Part shown: positions 60,219 to 64,000 of the stretch, piece by piece
Layout of the letters: each line of letters opens with the position of its first letter
How positions within the stretch are numbered: position 1 is the first letter of the stretch
Assembly: GCF_029867415.1 (NCBI RefSeq)
Contig: NC_081182.1
Span: 10,298,646 to 10,362,645, forward strand
Length of the DNA stretch: 64,000 bases
Direction of reading: 5' to 3'
Source: Vicia villosa
Taxonomy: Eukaryota; Streptophyta; Magnoliopsida; Fabales; Fabaceae
The notes under the pieces: generated by a model
The model's input: only the letters and a program-made list of their open reading frames with translations
The model's database searches: none
What the model was told of the DNA's origin: nothing
Program-made: the position numbers and the translations under genes

Positions 60219-61650
60219 CATTGGGCCAGTCCAGAACAGGAGCCCTCTCAAGTAGTTGCTTTCGAGCACGGGAGTGATGACTTAAGAGCAGCCTGTGATC
60301 CGGGGAGGATTGTGCACGGTTGGTGCCCGTTACTAGAGACGGGGGCGTTTCGTGGTTTTTCCGAGGAGGAATGCGTACGAGGAACCCTAATGTTGCCTTG
60401 TGTGACTGGCTCTCGGGAAGTCGAACTGTTGATTGGACTTGAAAGGGTGACGTTTCATGCGTGCATCGAGCCACGCGTCGCAGTAAATGCCTAATGATGG
60501 CTAGGCTAGGCATAATGATGCCTCATACGTCTTCTCAGGTAGGCGCGTGCCTGTGCACGCGCTTCTGATGCTTCTTATAAATAGGAGAGAGCATGGTTCA
60601 TTTTCACTTTTCGCTTCTCTTTCTCGCTCTCTATCTTTGCTCCAGTCTCAACCGGTGTCCACCGCCGCCTTCCACCGTCCCAAGTCGTTCGACCACCTTC
60701 CGTCCTTCTTCGACCATTTAAGTTACTCTTACTCTTCATCTTTGCAAGCTTCCGTTTTTCGTTTAGAATGCATGCTGTTAGGACGAAAAAAGGGGGTAGA
60801 TTAGGAGTTTTCTGGCGAGTTGTTGGTGTCTGACAGTGGTTCTGCTAGTTAGGCATTTTTGCGTCTCTATCTCGTCTGATGCCGCGACTGGCGGTGGTGA
60901 TGAGCCTATCGTTGTTGAGTCAAGGAGTTTCTGGTGGATTGATGAGTGGGAACGGCGGTGTTCTGGGTTTTGGTGATGAACTATATGAGTTTTTTGACGA
61001 TCCTTCATGCGAGATTCAAGCCCAGGCGTCAGGGACATCCTTCCCCGCGAAGGTTTTAGGGTTTTATCTGTCAGGGAAGAGCGAAACTCTATCGAGGAGG
61101 ATTTTGTTGAGTTCTTCGTATATTTGTTTGTCGTCTGAGTAAGGGCTCTGGCCGAAGATGTCGTCCTCGCTACCTTCGTGCGTGCCCTTTCACTTAATTA
61201 GTGGTGGAAGGGTAGATTTGATTTCAAAGTCGAATTCACTTTTCTCCATTGCTTTTCAGGCACAGATGGCCAGTAATGCCGAGGATGAAGTCATGAGTGA
61301 CGTCATCGGTAGTTTTGAAGGCGGTAGCTTGATCGACCAGAACATTCCCGAGCAAGATGCATCTGAGCAAGACGTGTCCGAACAAAGCTTGTCCGGCTCT
61401 ACCGGAGAGGAGTGGATTGCTTCCGGGCCTCGGGGGATCGTCTTGGTCTTCACCGATCTCCCGATGAGACGTTCACGACTGTGGCGAAGGGAATGGACTC
61501 GACGAGTGTCAAGGATTTGAGGGTTCTCTTCCCCGGGGAGGACGATAGGATCTGCTCAGGATACAATTGGACCGTTCTGGGTGCAGAAGTGGATTGGGCC
61601 ATGCCTAGCCATTGGATCAGTCCGGAACATTTATCTAAATCACTGGGGAA
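60214..61650 (+). pseudogene. Retroelement-like promoter and broken ORF
   Basis: Upstream is an 8-bp perfect inverted repeat GCGCGTGC-CTGT-GCACGCGC (60543-60562). A TATAAATAG box (60576-60584) and a C/T-rich leader follow. After a possible acceptor TTTTCAG (about 61254-61260), ATG 61267 opens a frame MASNAEDEVMSDVIGSFE... that passes an acidic SEQD repeat. It continues after one frameshift (near 61460) into FPGEDDRICSGYNWTVLGAEVDWAMPSHWISPEHLS. The WTVLGAEVDWAMPSHW segment also occurs, interrupted by the solo LTR, at 57733-57770/60219-60230. I do not recognise the protein. An LTR-element gag or leader ORF is the best guess. Confidence 0.4.
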
Positions 61651-62313
61651 CACATACATGATGATGAAATATATTGTTCGATTTATGTTAACGATTAAAT
61701 ATGTAATATTTCATTTTTTATGTATTGTCATAACAATTATCAATGATAATTATCTTTGTTTCATGCATCTGTTTTGTTTCTGCATCTATTTAGAATCCAG
61801 AAATACACTTCTGTAAGGTACACAAATATGCATTTTCAGATTAAATTTAATCATAGAATGAGGCGTAGTTCAAAAACGAATAAATTGTGTGTGAATGAGA
61901 TGCGTTCGGGAATGTATTTTTAAATCTATAATATACGAAAAAAGTTGTTGTTCCGTAAATCACAAAAATATCTTTTTGTTATCTAAGTCTAAATTATTAA
62001 TTTAGGGACAAAAATTATCTTTTGTTGATTTTTTCCAACTCACTTTTCACTTTCCAACTCACTTTTCACTTTTTATTACTTTATTATTATTATTTCTAAT
62101 AAATTATTAATCAAAATATTCTAATAAATTATTTTTTAATAAAAAGATTATTATGATATTTTTAATGATTATTAATTTACATTTAAAATAGTATTTAATT
62201 TTTAAAAATTAACTTTAGTAATTGAATATTTTTGAATCAATAAAATATTGGATTAATTCAAAAAACCAGTACAAAGCATGGTGATCACAAATGATCCAAC
62301 CCCAAACCAAGAA
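61651..62313. other. AT-rich spacer with one dispersed-repeat arm
   Basis: 61830-61940 is homologous to the inverted-repeat element at 39372-39960. From about 62230 to 62313 is the 3' untranslated end of the LINE (minus strand). No gene. Confidence 0.5.
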
Positions 62314-64000
62314 TTACAATAAAAGTTGAGCTATGTAATCTCTAAATTTCCTAGTATACCACCCCCTATGTATAATGGTATCTTTGATTTTATTTACAAT
62401 ATTGTTGCTATCATATGTTTGACCAAAACAAGTGTTGTTCCTAAGCTGCCAGCAACCATAGATTGTTTCAGCAAGGGCCAGTTTCATGATAACACATTTC
62501 TTCCCCTTGCCACGACAATAGGTTATGAGCCAAGTTTTTTCAGCAAGCCACTGTTGCGGAACCCTCTCAACTTGAAGCCACTGCAGGATGGACTTCCAAA
62601 TGCTTTGCATAGTTTCGCACTCAAAAAACAGGTGCTCAATAGTTTCCTCTTGCCAACAAAAACAACATTTAGTATCTAACTCAATACCAAATTTCCTCAA
62701 TCGCGTCTTCGTGGCAAGTCTATGATGACAAGCCATCCACAGGCAGAAGACAGCTCTAGGTCTAGCAATATTTCTCTCCAAAAGGATGTACCAGTCCACA
62801 TTAGGCTCCATTGTCAGCATGCCACGATAAATCTTGCCCATTCTGAACTTGTCCTCAAGTAAACATTGATTCCAACCAGATTGAAACTCCAGGATATCAT
62901 GTCTTGCACGAAGAATACATTTGCTAATCCAAGAAGCATTTATTGGCCCAATCATTAGCATAAGATCTCTGCCTTTGATAAAGTAGATATGCATCCATTG
63001 AACCCAAAGACAGTCTGTCTTCTTTCTCAAATCCCATAACAGTTTCAGCATAGCAACAATATTCCACCTGTCCAGATCAATCAGATTATAACCACCTTTT
63101 GTCCTGGGTTTACACAACGTTTTCCAGGCTACAGGGCTCTTCCTGCTAGGTGTCACACCCCCAGTCCAAATGAAGGTTCTACACATCACTTGAATCTTAG
63201 CAAGCACATATTTAGGAATGGGAAAGCACTGTATCCAATAATTGGCTATGGCAAAACAAATAGACTGAACCAATTGGACTCTGCCAGCTTGACTAAGCAA
63301 TCTCGAGCTCCAGTGGTTAAGTCTATGGAGAATTTTTTCTATGAGGGGTAGATAGTGATCCCCTGATAGCCTTTTGCAGGTCAGAGGTACTCCAAGGTAT
63401 CGAAAAGGCAAGGATCCTTCTCTAAAGCCAGAGGTCTCAAGAATCTGATGTCTAGTATCATCATCAACAGCTCCCATGTACACATAACATTTCAAAGGAT
63501 TCACATTTAACCCTGTGGATTTTGAGAAAATCTGGATAGTGTTGCATAACATTTCCACAGAATTCTGGTCTCCTCTAGCAAAAAGGAGCACATCATCTGC
63601 AAAGGACAAGTGTGTAAGGGCCAGCTTCTTGCATTTGGAATGATGCTTAAAGTTGGGATCTAGCTGCATTTGGTGCATAAGTCTGCTCATGTACTCCATA
63701 ACAATGACAAAAAGGTAAGGAGATATGGGGTCTCCTTGCCTTATGCCTCGAGCAGCTTGCATCAGATTGGAATGCTCCCCATTGATATTATACCTATATG
63801 TAACTGTTTTGACACCAATCATGATCCAGGTGACAAACTGAGAAGGCAGACCTACTTCAAGCAGAATGGATTCCAAAGCTTTCCAGTTCAGCATATCATA
63901 CGCCTTTTGCAGATCTAACTGGATCATACACCTAGGGGTACCCTGCTTCCTTGTATAGCCTCTAATTAATTCATAGGCCAGAAGAATATGCTTATGGATC
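62314..64000 (-). CDS. L1-type LINE ORF2, 3' half: reverse transcriptase and zf-RVT
   Basis: The frame is open from the window edge to the stop at 62314, about 561 residues, with no frameshift or stop. It starts inside the RT domain: IQLDLQKAYDMLNW, then GIRQGDPISPYLFVIVME, then the catalytic FADD (ALTHLSFADDVLLFA). A thumb/connection region with SRLLSQAGRVQLVQS follows. The C-terminal zf-RVT domain has CCFCWQEETIEHLFFEC, typical of plant L1 elements. The APE endonuclease and 5' end lie beyond the window. The enzyme would copy its RNA at a nicked chromosomal target. The intact frame suggests a fairly young insertion. Confidence 0.92.
   Translation of the reverse strand, partial: IHKHILLAYELIRGYTRKQGTPRCMIQLDLQKAYDMLNWKALESILLEVGLPSQFVTWIMIGVKTVTYRYNINGEHSNLMQAARGIRQGDPISPYLFVIVMEYMSRLMHQMQLDPNFKHHSKCKKLALTHLSFADDVLLFARGDQNSVEMLCNTIQIFSKSTGLNVNPLKCYVYMGAVDDDTRHQILETSGFREGSLPFRYLGVPLTCKRLSGDHYLPLIEKILHRLNHWSSRLLSQAGRVQLVQSICFAIANYWIQCFPIPKYVLAKIQVMCRTFIWTGGVTPSRKSPVAWKTLCKPRTKGGYNLIDLDRWNIVAMLKLLWDLRKKTDCLWVQWMHIYFIKGRDLMLMIGPINASWISKCILRARHDILEFQSGWNQCLLEDKFRMGKIYRGMLTMEPNVDWYILLERNIARPRAVFCLWMACHHRLATKTRLRKFGIELDTKCCFCWQEETIEHLFFECETMQSIWKSILQWLQVERVPQQWLAEKTWLITYCRGKGKKCVIMKLALAETIYGCWQLRNNTCFGQTYDSNNIVNKIKDTIIHRGWYTRKFRDYIAQLLL

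Noticed and set aside
60147..60494. 115-codon + strand ORF as a separate gene
   Set aside because: Its start is in the solo LTR and the rest is degenerate retroelement flank.

Overview
This window is plant nuclear DNA. It contains chromosomal introns, TATA-driven LTR retrotransposons, a plant L1-type LINE and plant mobile domain (PMD) sequence. Two very large Ty3/gypsy elements of the Tat/Ogre lineage, with 4.5-5 kb LTRs, dual RNase H and an Arg-tRNA primer site, suggest a legume with an Ogre-rich genome such as the Fabeae (pea, vetch, lentil). That taxonomic call is inference.

Layout. (1) 1-8567, + strand: the 3' end of an Ogre-type element, with the end of the second RNase H, a frameshifted integrase, a structured 3' non-coding region, a polypurine tract and a complete 3' LTR. 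(2) 8568-10461, - strand: the start of another Ogre-like LTR. (3) 10462-38810, - strand: a dead PMD (MAIN-like) gene cut into pieces by a solo LTR (10578-11040) and by a non-autonomous LTR element (12207-38641). One LTR of that element was itself split by a 21.4-kb Ogre (16311-37714, - strand). Each of the two complete elements has a perfect 5-bp target duplication. (4) 38811-46271: gene island with one intact four-exon gene for a lysine-rich nuclear-type protein (40618-43470), plus small repeats. (5) 46272-57775: AT-rich intergenic DNA with a SINE, an NLR P-loop relic, a B3-domain gene remnant and LTR fragments. (6) 57776-60213: a solo LTR whose empty-site counterpart survives at about 61566. 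(7) 60214-61640: promoter and ORF relics of an unplaced retroelement. (8) 62314-64000, - strand: the 3' half of a LINE.

How the parts work together. The resident Ogre carries every retroelement part in order: LTR promoter, tRNA-Arg primer site, ORF1, gag-protease, a probable intron, RT/RNase H/RNase H/integrase, 3' region, polypurine tract and LTR. Its LTRs are nearly identical, so it is young. Even so, ORF1 and gag-pro each contain an in-frame stop. The 5-kb host element has LTRs and priming sites but no protein genes, so it must move in trans.

The most unusual signal is in the 3' non-coding regions of both Ogre-type elements. They contain arrays of short hairpins whose stems change while remaining paired and whose loops stay constant. 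Loop classes are CCC-GAAA-GGG (a GNRA-type cap), ACAAGGCT, and GC(C)ACGA in the 74-bp tandem repeats. This looks like selection on, or amplification of, RNA structure, and it is the best candidate here for something undescribed.
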